The position numbers and the translations under genes were made by a program. From an uncultured Methanobrevibacter sp. (GTDB lineage: Archaea; Methanobacteriota; Methanobacteria; Methanobacteriales; Methanobacteriaceae): a stretch of 12,432 nt of DNA. Below the pieces are notes generated by a model, which worked only from the letters and a program-made list of their open reading frames with translations, was not told the origin of the DNA and ran no database searches. The stretch is taken from assembly GCA_904501935.1 (NCBI GenBank), contig CAJGDA010000037.1, positions 1 to 12,432 of the forward strand, in the 5' to 3' direction. Below are positions 6,677 to 12,432 of the stretch, piece after piece (the stretch's first letter is position 1; each line of letters starts with the position of its first letter).

Positions 6677-7801
6677 CTATTTCACCTCAAAAAAATCTTT
6701 AATTGTGGTTTTTCCATGCTCATTGGTAATGGCCACCCTTTCAGCACATGCAACACAAGGATCGCATGAAGCATAGGTGGAAACTGCATCCGCAACAGTT
6801 GGAACATCACGAATCATATATTTTGCACAGGAATCCATATTTGAGATACTTGGGGTCCTAATGGAAATATTTTTGATTAAAGTACCATTAGTTTCAATCA
6901 TATATGTTACTTCACCACGAGGAGCCTCATTTTTACGCATTGCATAACCTGATTTCAAATCAACAGGAGTACGAACTTCACCATCAGGTATATTTTCAAT
7001 AGCTTGTCTAATTAAACTAATAGATTCTGGAATCTCATCAAATCTAGTTAATGTTCTTGCGTAATTGTCTCCTTCTTTTCTTCTAATTACCTTAAAGTCA
7101 AAATAATCATCATATGTGTAATGACCTACCCTATAATCTTCCTTAACATTTGAAGCCCTTCCGATTGGACCTACCGCACGGCCTTTAATAGCTTCTTTCT
7201 TAGTCATTACCCCAATTCCTTTGCATCTTAGTGCCAAAGCCGGACCTTCTGCAAATAATGCTCGAGTTGTTTCGAACTCATCTTCGATTTTTTTGATGTT
7301 TTCAAGAATAGGTTCAAAATGGCGTTCATCAGCATCCATTCTAACACCACCAACAACATTCCAACCCATATTAACCCTATTTCCTGTTAATAACTCAATT
7401 GCATCCATTGCATATTCTCTTAACTCCAAAACACGCATGAATAATGTTTCATGATCCATTGATTTGAAAAATGTAGAGTTTGCAAGCAAATGACTCTGGA
7501 TTCTATCCAATTCATTTGTGATGACTCTTAAAAATTGAGCTCTAGGCGGAACATCTACTTCAGAAATTTTCTCAATAGTTTCTGCGAATGTTTGTGTGTG
7601 TTCATATGAACAGATACCGCATACACGTTCTGAAAGATAAATTCCTTTCTGCCAAGTTTGACCTTCAATAATCTTTTCAATACCTCTGTGAACATAACCA
7701 AATTCAATTTCAGCCTTAACAACCCTTTCTCCTTCAGTTTGGAGTTTAAGTCTTACAGGTTCCTTTAAAGCTGGATGAATCGGACCAATAGGCACTATCA
7801 T
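6677..7801 (-). CDS. ehaO: EhaO: [NiFe] hydrogenase large subunit
   Basis: The catalytic subunit, 374 residues, of group 4 (Ech/Hyc/Coo-like, NuoD-related) [NiFe] hydrogenases. Both nickel-binding pairs are present: [11 protein letters not shown] with C61 and C64, and [10 protein letters not shown] with C349 and C352. An N-terminal [10 protein letters not shown] (38-47) is typical of the fold shared with NuoD. It splits H2 at the Ni-Fe site and passes electrons to the EhaN cluster, on the cytoplasmic side of the membrane. Twenty-two residues follow C352, so maturation by a C-terminal endopeptidase cannot be ruled in or out from sequence. There is no selenocysteine codon at the nickel-ligand positions. 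The gene overlaps ehaN by an ATGA and has a strong GGGAGGG (7809-7815) 7 nt upstream. Identity as Eha rather than Ehb rests on its neighbours. Confidence 0.96.
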   Translation of the reverse strand: MIVPIGPIHPALKEPVRLKLQTEGERVVKAEIEFGYVHRGIEKIIEGQTWQKGIYLSERVCGICSYEHTQTFAETIEKISEVDVPPRAQFLRVITNELDRIQSHLLANSTFFKSMDHETLFMRVLELREYAMDAIELLTGNRVNMGWNVVGGVRMDADERHFEPILENIKKIEDEFETTRALFAEGPALALRCKGIGVMTKKEAIKGRAVGPIGRASNVKEDYRVGHYTYDDYFDFKVIRRKEGDNYARTLTRFDEIPESISLIRQAIENIPDGEVRTPVDLKSGYAMRKNEAPRGEVTYMIETNGTLIKNISIRTPSISNMDSCAKYMIRDVPTVADAVSTYASCDPCVACAERVAITNEHGKTTIKDFFEVK

Positions 7802-8247
7802 TTCTGTTCCCTCCCACGATCAGCAATAGCTTGTGGACCAACAGCAATAATTGCTTCCAGAATTTCACTAGGCCTAGGCGGACATCCCGGAATTGATGCT
7901 GCAACTGGAATGAAATTAGATGCAGGCGCATGTACATGACCCCCCTCTTGGTTAAATACATCACCAGACACAGGACAATTTCCCACAGCTACGGCTATTT
8001 TTGGTTCAGGAGCTTTATCATAAATTCTTTTTAAATTATCGACCCATTGTTCAGTGACTGCACCAGTCAACAATAGGACATCAGCTTCACGAGGATTATT
8101 GTGAACATAAATACCATATTGCTCTAAATCATATCTTGGAGATAACAGTGCAACACATTCAACATCGCAACCATTACATCCACCACAATTTACGATGCAG
8201 ACATGAATTGAGCTTTTTCTCACAACATCCTTAATAGCGTCTAACAT
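7798..8247 (-). CDS. ehaN: EhaN: [NiFe] hydrogenase small subunit
   Basis: A 149-residue small subunit of the group 4 type, related to NuoB/EchC and much shorter than uptake-hydrogenase small subunits; it has no Tat signal. The four ligands of the proximal [4Fe-4S] cluster are C24 and C27 (CNGCDVE), C91 (GNCPVSG) and C122 (GCPPRP). Extra cysteines C17, C21 and C31 lie near the first pair and are not part of the canonical set. It accepts electrons from the EhaO nickel site and hands them to the polyferredoxins. The stop overlaps the ehaO start (ATGA), which favours equal synthesis of the two subunits. It follows ehaM after a 36-nt AT-rich gap, the widest inside the operon, with a GAGGGAG just before the ATG. 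Confidence 0.96.
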   Translation of the reverse strand: MLDAIKDVVRKSSIHVCIVNCGGCNGCDVECVALLSPRYDLEQYGIYVHNNPREADVLLLTGAVTEQWVDNLKRIYDKAPEPKIAVAVGNCPVSGDVFNQEGGHVHAPASNFIPVAASIPGCPPRPSEILEAIIAVGPQAIADRGREQK

Positions 8248-8283
8248 TGTACTCCCTCTTTAATTTAATAATTCTAATAAACA
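8248..8283 (-). other. 36-nt AT-rich gap between ehaM and ehaN
   Basis: This is the only sizeable gap between the membrane-arm genes plus ehaM and the catalytic genes. Apart from the ehaN ribosome site (GAGGGAG) it is nearly all A/T and holds no convincing hairpin, oligo-T terminator or TATA element. It may tune translation or serve as an RNA cleavage point between the two blocks; that is speculation. Confidence 0.4.
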
Positions 8284-8676
8284 TTAATACTCAGCTTCTT
8301 TTTTTAACAATTCAAAGAGTTCTAATTGACCCTCTTTAAGTGCCTCCTCATAAGATTTGCCATTTTTAATCTCTTTTACCAATTTCATTTTAAGATTTCT
8401 TCCATCTTCCCTAGATATTACTTCCAAAGTATCAATAAACCAACATAACCTTAAATCTGAATTCAATTTTTGATATAAACAAATATCTTGCGCGGAATCA
8501 TGAGTTCCATGCAATGCTTCAAGAGTGCCTAAATCAAATAAACTAAAGAATAAATCTTCCAATTCATCAACAGTACAATCAAAATCCTTGGAAAGTGGAA
8601 CTATAATATCTCTCTGCCAAGCATAGCTTTTAATTATTCTTTTTTGCATTACTCTTAATTTAGTATCATCATCCAT
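8284..8676 (-). CDS. ehaM: EhaM: small soluble helical subunit of Eha
   Basis: A 130-residue hydrophilic protein, apparently all-helical, with no membrane segment, signal or metal motif. Recognisable stretches are an N-terminal MDDDTKLRVMQKR, the segment SYAWQRDIIVPLSKDFDC and an acidic C-terminal helix. It matches what I know of EhaM (a DUF1959-type family confined to methanogens) and sits directly before the small subunit as expected. It is one of the four hydrophilic Eha proteins without a homologue in simpler Ech hydrogenases, so its role is unknown; assembly or regulation is possible. An in-frame GTG at 8685 would add three residues but overlaps the end of ehaL without a ribosome site. 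TGTGAT just before the ATG at 8676 is a better, though not strong, match. The start is therefore uncertain by three codons. Confidence 0.85.
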   Translation of the reverse strand: MDDDTKLRVMQKRIIKSYAWQRDIIVPLSKDFDCTVDELEDLFFSLFDLGTLEALHGTHDSAQDICLYQKLNSDLRLCWFIDTLEVISREDGRNLKMKLVKEIKNGKSYEEALKEGQLELFELLKKEAEY

Positions 8677-8686
8677 TCCAATCACA

Positions 8687-8989
8687 TCATACTGCCAATT
8701 TCATTAATAAATATAAACCTATTGCAATAATTAAACCTACAGCGGTCTCTTTTCTACCGTAACCTGGCCTTTCCCCCATTACAAATCCTCCTAGGAGAAA
8801 ACCAATTGCTGTTAAAATAACATTGCCTGAACAAAATGCCAAACACCATCCGAATATCGCAGCAACAGCCATAGGCATATTAAATTCAGGATTGGCAACA
8901 AAGGGTTCACCATGCTGTTTATAGCTGTAAAGTAAACCTAAAATGGAACCAACAGCAAATGCAAGTATATAAATCATATAATCTAACAT
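8687..8989 (-). CDS. ehaL: EhaL: small integral membrane subunit of Eha
   Basis: A 100-residue membrane protein with about three hydrophobic segments, at roughly residues 4-20, 40-73 (possibly a re-entrant or double span) and 83-99. Conserved-looking polar loops between them are HGEPFVANPEF (26-36) and MGERPGYGRKE (71-81). It belongs to the Eha-specific membrane subunits with no counterpart in Ech, so no reaction can be assigned. It most likely helps anchor the soluble module or lines the ion path. AGGAGAT, overlapping the TAG stop of ehaK, lies close before the ATG, indicating coupled translation. The symbol is assigned from its place between the EhaK-like protein and EhaM. Confidence 0.85.
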   Translation of the reverse strand: MLDYMIYILAFAVGSILGLLYSYKQHGEPFVANPEFNMPMAVAAIFGWCLAFCSGNVILTAIGFLLGGFVMGERPGYGRKETAVGLIIAIGLYLLMKLAV

Positions 8990-8997
8990 AATATCTC

Positions 8998-9252
8998 CTA
9001 CATCGGTTTATAAAGCAATATAAATGAACAAATTATTGCTATAAAGGTTATAATAAAACATACTTTCTCCATGCTTTCGATTTTATGTGAAAAGTTGCCT
9101 TTAGCACGTAAAACGAAAAATGCTAAAATAACACCAATAACCACTATTGGCGCAAGAACAATTGAGTGAAATATTGTTGCTAATAATCCAACAATTATTA
9201 CTCCAACAGCAACTAATGAAGTTAAATAGACAATTACATCTTCGCTGTTCAT
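8998..9252 (-). CDS. ehaK: EhaK: small integral membrane subunit of Eha
   Basis: An 84-residue protein with three predicted membrane spans (about residues 7-27, 30-48 and 62-81) and a short basic loop ([15 protein letters not shown], 49-63). It has no cysteine cluster motifs and no obvious catalytic residues. It starts inside the ehaJ stop codon (ATGA), with GGAGTGG a few bases upstream, so its translation is tied to that of the NuoH-like subunit. It is one of the Eha-specific membrane proteins. A function beyond membrane-arm structure cannot be read from the sequence. Confidence 0.83.
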   Translation of the reverse strand: MNSEDVIVYLTSLVAVGVIIVGLLATIFHSIVLAPIVVIGVILAFFVLRAKGNFSHKIESMEKVCFIITFIAIICSFILLYKPM

Positions 9253-10121
9253 GCTACCACTCCTGTAAATATCATTAATAGGGTTCCAAAGAAGCAGATT
9301 GCTCCAATGGTAATTTGAGTCATGACTGAATGATTTGGACTTAAAAGTGGAGTTGTCGCATTAATAAATCCAGTGATGAATGTAATCACAATCATTCCAA
9401 TTAGATATCCGACTGCATTTAATGGACCGAAGAATATTGTTAAGAACACCCAAAGCAAAACATACCATGCAATAGCTTCGGAAAATAACATGAACCCTCT
9501 TAAAACTCCAAAGTGTTCAGTTTCGAATCCTGAAATTAAAACTTTATCCTTTGTTATTGCAAATGGGGAGTATGGAGATTTTGTAATAATCAACATGAAG
9601 AACATTAAAGCTGCAAGTGGAATTGAATATACTAAAGGACCATGAACTGATTGGTAAGCAATGATTTCTCCAATATTCATTGTTCCTGTAATCAAATAGA
9701 CAAGCACGATAGCTGCAAATAAAGGAAGTTCAGTTGCCGCTGAAAGTACTGCCCTTACACAACTTAATTTTCCATAAGGAGAACCTGAACTTGATCCCGC
9801 ATTATGCTCAACAATCTTGTAGACTGCATAAACACCGAATAATATTAATAAAGAATCATGAGCAACAGGACCTGCAATTACACCAACAATCCAAATCAAA
9901 GCCAATATAAACACAATACCTATATAAAATACCTTTGATACGGTATTTGGAATTGCAGTTTCTTTAAAGAAGAACTTTAATGAATGAATTAACTGTTGAA
10001 CAATAGGTGGCCCAGGACGTTTTTGAACACGTGCCATAATTTTCCTATGCAGTCCTAAAAGCAAGCTTCCTGCTAAAAATGCAATAATAACTTGAATTAA
10101 AATTTCTGCCATCAAATTCAT
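9249..10121 (-). CDS. ehaJ: EhaJ: NuoH/EchB-like membrane subunit
   Basis: A 290-residue, roughly eight-span membrane protein of the NuoH (complex I subunit 1)/EchB/HycD family, the subunit that joins the hydrogenase module to the membrane arm. The cytoplasmic loop signature [16 protein letters not shown] (23-38) followed by a lysine-bearing helix (LKFFFKE) is diagnostic. E131 in the ATELPLF segment and the E200/E202 loop ([12 protein letters not shown]) correspond to the charged residues of the family's ion-entry channel. It is one of the two membrane subunits conserved across all hydrogenase-3-type enzymes. The first ATG is preferred over the ATG at codon 4 because GAGTGG lies 4 nt before it. 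It follows ehaI by 9 nt and overlaps ehaK. Confidence 0.94.
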   Translation of the reverse strand: MNLMAEILIQVIIAFLAGSLLLGLHRKIMARVQKRPGPPIVQQLIHSLKFFFKETAIPNTVSKVFYIGIVFILALIWIVGVIAGPVAHDSLLILFGVYAVYKIVEHNAGSSSGSPYGKLSCVRAVLSAATELPLFAAIVLVYLITGTMNIGEIIAYQSVHGPLVYSIPLAALMFFMLIITKSPYSPFAITKDKVLISGFETEHFGVLRGFMLFSEAIAWYVLLWVFLTIFFGPLNAVGYLIGMIVITFITGFINATTPLLSPNHSVMTQITIGAICFFGTLLMIFTGVVA

Positions 10122-10130
10122 AATACCACT

Positions 10131-10346
10131 CTAATACCCAGTAAATGGTTCTTTCACCCTTTCTTCTGCATCTTCAGGTTTTGGTTTGGCCATTGTCAAT
10201 AAACCTAAAGATAAAATCCATAATGGAATACCAAATATAGCTACTGCATAAACAATCCATGCTTCAAAGTTTATTACTAAGCAAGCAAGAATAGCTATTG
10301 TTGATATTGCAAACAATACAATACATAGACTTTTTTGATTTACCAT
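10131..10346 (-). CDS. ehaI: EhaI: small two-span membrane subunit of Eha
   Basis: A 71-residue protein with two hydrophobic spans (about residues 7-26 and 30-50) and a charged, Pro-rich cytoplasmic tail ending in KEPFTGY. It has no homologue of known reaction; it is recognised by size and position between the antiporter-like EhaH and the NuoH-like EhaJ. The ATG at 10344-10346 follows GTGG with a 4-nt spacer, the same style of site seen before ehaJ and ehaK. An in-frame GTG at 10361 would add five residues and overlap the end of ehaH, but lacks a comparable site, so I choose the ATG. Confidence 0.82.
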   Translation of the reverse strand: MVNQKSLCIVLFAISTIAILACLVINFEAWIVYAVAIFGIPLWILSLGLLTMAKPKPEDAEERVKEPFTGY

Positions 10347-10354
10347 ACTACCAC

Positions 10355-11026
10355 TTACCACAATACCAATAACATAATTTCAACAGCCCTTACAATAATA
10401 AACAAGGAACTTAAGTGAATAATAACAATGAATGGAGATCCTGCGGTCCTAAACATCTCTGCCTTACTTGCAAAGAATGGCGCTACCCCACTTTCACCTA
10501 AAATACCAAGTAACATCAATGCTGCACCAAACACCACCATCGGATTTGCAGGCATTTGAGACAATACTGCAAGTGATAAAGTACCTGTTGATGCAAGAAT
10601 AATAGCTGCTCCACCAAATAACGGCAGACTGCACATCATGGCAATCAAACCATAATTAAATGCAGAATTTAACACACTAGTTTGTTTAACGGCTGATACA
10701 ATACCGATATTTAATATACCTACCAAAGCCATGAATAATGTAAAGTTAAATAAATCTCCGGTAATCATTGCTCCAGCAGATGCAATACCACAAAGAACAG
10801 ATAAAAATCTTCTTTGTTTAAATTCTTTCGGACCTACTTTTACTTCAGTATTATTTAAATAATGCATAGTAGCCTCTATTTGAGTTTCAGGTTTACTTAA
10901 TGCAATCAATGCTGTAAAACCAAGTAAAACTGCGAAAAGGAACAAGTTGAAAGGTGTGAGGTATAATACTATATCACCAAGCGGAATTGTTCCAAGTAAA
11001 TTTCCTCCAAGTGTAACAAAATCCAT
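10355..11026 (-). CDS. ehaH: EhaH: shortened NuoN/MrpD/EchA-like membrane subunit
   Basis: A 223-residue membrane protein with about six spans, aligning to the middle of the antiporter-type subunits (NuoL/M/N, EchA, MrpD), which are normally at least twice as long. Recognisable family segments are [17 protein letters not shown] (88-104), the pair [17 protein letters not shown] and [12 protein letters not shown], and [13 protein letters not shown] (173-185). In my manual alignment the conserved glutamate of the fifth helix is Ala100 and the conserved lysine of the seventh helix is Glu178, so canonical proton-channel residues seem altered. It is still expected to take part in ion-driven ferredoxin reduction, perhaps structurally. 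AGGTGA at the end of ehaG, 4 nt before the ATG, fixes the start. The last four bases-plus of the gene lie just ahead of the ehaI start. Confidence 0.9.
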   Translation of the reverse strand: MDFVTLGGNLLGTIPLGDIVLYLTPFNLFLFAVLLGFTALIALSKPETQIEATMHYLNNTEVKVGPKEFKQRRFLSVLCGIASAGAMITGDLFNFTLFMALVGILNIGIVSAVKQTSVLNSAFNYGLIAMMCSLPLFGGAAIILASTGTLSLAVLSQMPANPMVVFGAALMLLGILGESGVAPFFASKAEMFRTAGSPFIVIIHLSSLFIIVRAVEIMLLVLW

Positions 11027-11034
11027 TTTCTCAC

Positions 11035-11730
11035 CTACTCCTTATCAATGTCCTCTCTCATAAGCAGTCCAATCAGTCCTACTTTTGAAGCTACTTTAAG
11101 TAATAATCCACATGCTGCCAAGAATAGACTTAATAACCAGTATTGAGGAGTTACAAAGAATAATAAGAAACCGATTATCCATAAACACCATGCAATTCCA
11201 GAAACACCAGCAATACCATCCAACATAAGTACTGGAAGTCCTCTCGCCTTTTTAGACAATGCATATAAAACGATTCCCCCACCAGCTACTGCCCCACCAG
11301 TAAAACCAGTTAAGAAAATTCCATAACCAATCAATAACAATGCAATAAAGTTAGGAGCCGTATTTAAAATCTCCATGTTTAATGCAAACGGTTGTGGGAA
11401 TAATGATGCTGAAGGAGATAGATTCCTTCTTGGGTTATTCTCAATTATACGCATTTCTCTTGTAATCAAAATTTCAGAAATTGCCAAAGTTTCAGCAAGT
11501 TCAACTACTAAACCCGGCAAGATCAAAGCTTCTGCAAGGTCAGTTCCAACAGCAGAAACCACAATAATCATAGCAAGACCAACCAAGTCAGTCAATATAA
11601 GTATGTGAAGCTCTTCTCTTTTAAGTGCGATTGCCATGGTTCCAATAAAACCAACAATCAATCCTGCATAAATCGCTGGCAGATACATACTTAAAAATGC
11701 ATTAGGAACAAAAGCGGGTGCAAATACCAT
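11035..11730 (-). CDS. ehaG: EhaG: multi-span membrane subunit of Eha (NuoK/MrpC-like parts)
   Basis: A 231-residue protein with six or seven predicted spans, at about residues 14-36, 44-62, 67-88, 127-158 (two), 172-192 and 198-217. The central loop (90-126) is polar and Arg/Asn-rich. The segment [15 protein letters not shown] resembles the start of NuoK/MrpC helices. The N-terminal half ([20 protein letters not shown]) recalls the small Mrp antiporter subunits. This suggests a fusion of small antiporter-type units, which is an inference from appearance only. The start is the ATG at 11728-11730: GGAGGG (11738-11743) lies 7 nt upstream, whereas the in-frame TTG one codon earlier is closer to the site and overlaps the ehaF stop. 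The stop and start share a base (TGATG). Acidic residues D49 and E78 inside or near spans are candidates for ion handling. Confidence 0.88.
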   Translation of the reverse strand: MVFAPAFVPNAFLSMYLPAIYAGLIVGFIGTMAIALKREELHILILTDLVGLAMIIVVSAVGTDLAEALILPGLVVELAETLAISEILITREMRIIENNPRRNLSPSASLFPQPFALNMEILNTAPNFIALLLIGYGIFLTGFTGGAVAGGGIVLYALSKKARGLPVLMLDGIAGVSGIAWCLWIIGFLLFFVTPQYWLLSLFLAACGLLLKVASKVGLIGLLMREDIDKE

Positions 11731-12323
11731 CAATTATCCCTCCTTAACTGTTTTGATCTAGCTTTTACGTCATTTGCCTTTACTTCATTAGCTACTTTTG
11801 TGGAGTCGGAAATAGCTTTTTCAACATCATGCTTGATTTCGTTTTTATCGTTTTTTCTGTTCATTGTATAATTGACAGATAACCATGAAGCAATAATAAA
11901 TGACATCATTAAGATTGAAGATTCAAGTATTGTATCAAAACCTCTTGTATAATACAATATTTCATCTATAAGTCCACCAGGAGATGAATAGATTGATGTA
12001 CCAAAGTACGGGGATATTGAAGATACCCATTGTGCCAATGGTGACATATACCCTGTAATCATACCTAAATTGGCTTCATTTTCAGGATATTGGGAATTAA
12101 TCTCGCCTGGCTCTTTTAAAACTTCACCACCCCTATCATAAGGAGCAATAGCTAAACCATCATCGATTTGCTCTTGAGGAGCAGGTCTTACATATAATTG
12201 ATCTGGATTTAAAGCCATAGGGACAATGAGACCAATAATTAAAATGATTCCTAAACTGAATGCAAAAAGACGAGGAATATTTTTAGGTTCTGCCAGTTTA
12301 TTCCATAAAACTCCTATTCTCAT
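11730..12323 (-). CDS. ehaF: EhaF: membrane subunit with an MbhE/MrpB-like segment
   Basis: A 197-residue protein with one N-terminal span (about 19-38), a long polar and acidic extramembrane region (40-115), a second span (about 132-150) and a charged, probably helical C-terminal tail (155-197). The segment just before the second span, [12 protein letters not shown] (123-134), matches the pattern seen in MbhE/F and the MrpA-end/MrpB region, where a bulky-R-G-aromatic-D-T-x-x-E element begins a membrane helix. This links EhaF to the sodium/proton antiporter part of the complex. The start ATG overlaps the TGA of the upstream gene (ATGA) and only a G-rich stretch precedes it, so expression probably relies on coupling. 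The symbol follows from position: it is the fourth gene upstream of ehaJ. Confidence 0.85.
   Translation of the reverse strand: MRIGVLWNKLAEPKNIPRLFAFSLGIILIIGLIVPMALNPDQLYVRPAPQEQIDDGLAIAPYDRGGEVLKEPGEINSQYPENEANLGMITGYMSPLAQWVSSISPYFGTSIYSSPGGLIDEILYYTRGFDTILESSILMMSFIIASWLSVNYTMNRKNDKNEIKHDVEKAISDSTKVANEVKANDVKARSKQLRRDN
11738..11743 (-). promoter_or_regulatory. Ribosome binding site of ehaG inside the end of ehaF
   Basis: GGAGGG on the coding strand is 7 nt from the ATG at 11730. It supports that start over the adjacent TTG at 11733 and couples ehaG to ehaF through a TGATG junction. Confidence 0.7.
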
Positions 12324-12432
12324 ACGTCAGCCCCCATTTCTTCTAAACGAATAATAGCTCTAAATAAAATTAAAGTAATAATAACTGTTGTTGCAAGTAA
12401 TGTTAATAATGCTAGAACATGATTGTAACATA
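12320..12432 (-). CDS. ehaE: EhaE C-terminus (5' end outside window, partial)
   Basis: The last 37 codons of a gene whose start lies beyond the right edge. The visible residues form one membrane helix ([18 protein letters not shown] and on) followed by a short charged end, RLEEMGADV. The frame stays open to the edge, and its TGA stop overlaps the ehaF ATG by four bases, as at other junctions of this operon. The identity is taken from operon order alone: it precedes ehaF and has the hydrophobic character expected of EhaE. From 37 residues I cannot exclude another small membrane subunit. Confidence 0.7.
   Translation of the reverse strand, partial: CYNHVLALLTLLATTVIITLILFRAIIRLEEMGADV

Noticed and set aside
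6740..6780. Selenocysteine or missing nickel ligand in the hydrogenase large subunit
   Set aside because: Both CxxC pairs are complete with ordinary Cys codons and no in-frame stop.
7746..7964. Minus-strand 72-residue frame overlapping ehaN and ehaO in another frame
   Set aside because: It spans the end of ehaN and the start of ehaO, both of which carry conserved motifs in their own frames.
9373..9645. Plus-strand frame opposite ehaJ, and similar ones opposite ehaG, ehaO and ehaS
   Set aside because: The opposite strand encodes well-recognised family members; the antisense products show no domain and no credible start context.
6677..12323. Assignment to Ehb, Ech or Mbh instead of Eha
   Set aside because: The paired six- and ten-motif polyferredoxins, the short EhaH, and the HAD, Ftr and kinase genes in order fit Eha specifically. 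Ech has only six subunits and Mbh has no polyferredoxins.

Overview
The window is AT-rich and densely packed. Every gene I can support lies on the minus strand, so the biology reads from position 12432 down to position 1. The content matches the distal three quarters of an energy-converting hydrogenase A (Eha) operon of a hydrogenotrophic methanogen. Low GC, Shine-Dalgarno sites of the AGGTGA/GGAGG type and the full Methanobacteriales-style gene order (E to T) suggest a Methanobrevibacter-like archaeon. The genus is an inference; the operon identity is well supported.

Right part (about 8690-12432): the end of ehaE, then ehaF, G, H, I, J, K and L. These encode the membrane arm: small hydrophobic subunits, an Mrp/NuoN-like antiporter-type subunit (EhaH) and a NuoH-like subunit (EhaJ). 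Middle (5650-8690): EhaM (small soluble helical protein), EhaN ([NiFe] small subunit with one proximal [4Fe-4S] site), EhaO ([NiFe] large subunit with both CxxC nickel motifs) and EhaP (six ferredoxin motifs). Left-middle (1390-5650): EhaQ (ten ferredoxin motifs), EhaR (HAD-like), EhaS (a full-length formylmethanofuran:tetrahydromethanopterin formyltransferase paralogue) and EhaT (PfkB/ribokinase family). Left end (1-1389): after a 68-nt AT-rich gap come a third polyferredoxin with a partly degenerate motif set and a two-CBS-domain protein cut by the window edge.

Function: in methanogens Eha uses the ion gradient to drive ferredoxin reduction by H2, and the reduced ferredoxin tops up the methanogenic cycle at the formylmethanofuran step. 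EhaN/O would oxidise H2, EhaE-L would couple this to ion flow, and EhaP/Q would carry electrons outward. EhaR/S/T are not needed for a hydrogenase reaction and form an unexplained soluble cassette, with an Ftr paralogue acting on the same pathway that Eha feeds. Genes are tightly spaced, with ATGA or TGATG overlaps or ribosome binding sites embedded in the previous stop codon. This indicates one translationally coupled transcript, at least through ehaT.

Most interesting leftovers: the HAD/Ftr/PfkB cassette; the third polyferredoxin, whose damaged dicluster domain keeps exactly the cysteines needed for one cluster; EhaH, which appears to lack the charged residues typical of proton-pumping antiporter subunits; and a long cysteine-free insert in both EhaP and EhaQ. 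No tRNA, rRNA, CRISPR array, insertion sequence or stretch of 300 bases without a gene was seen.
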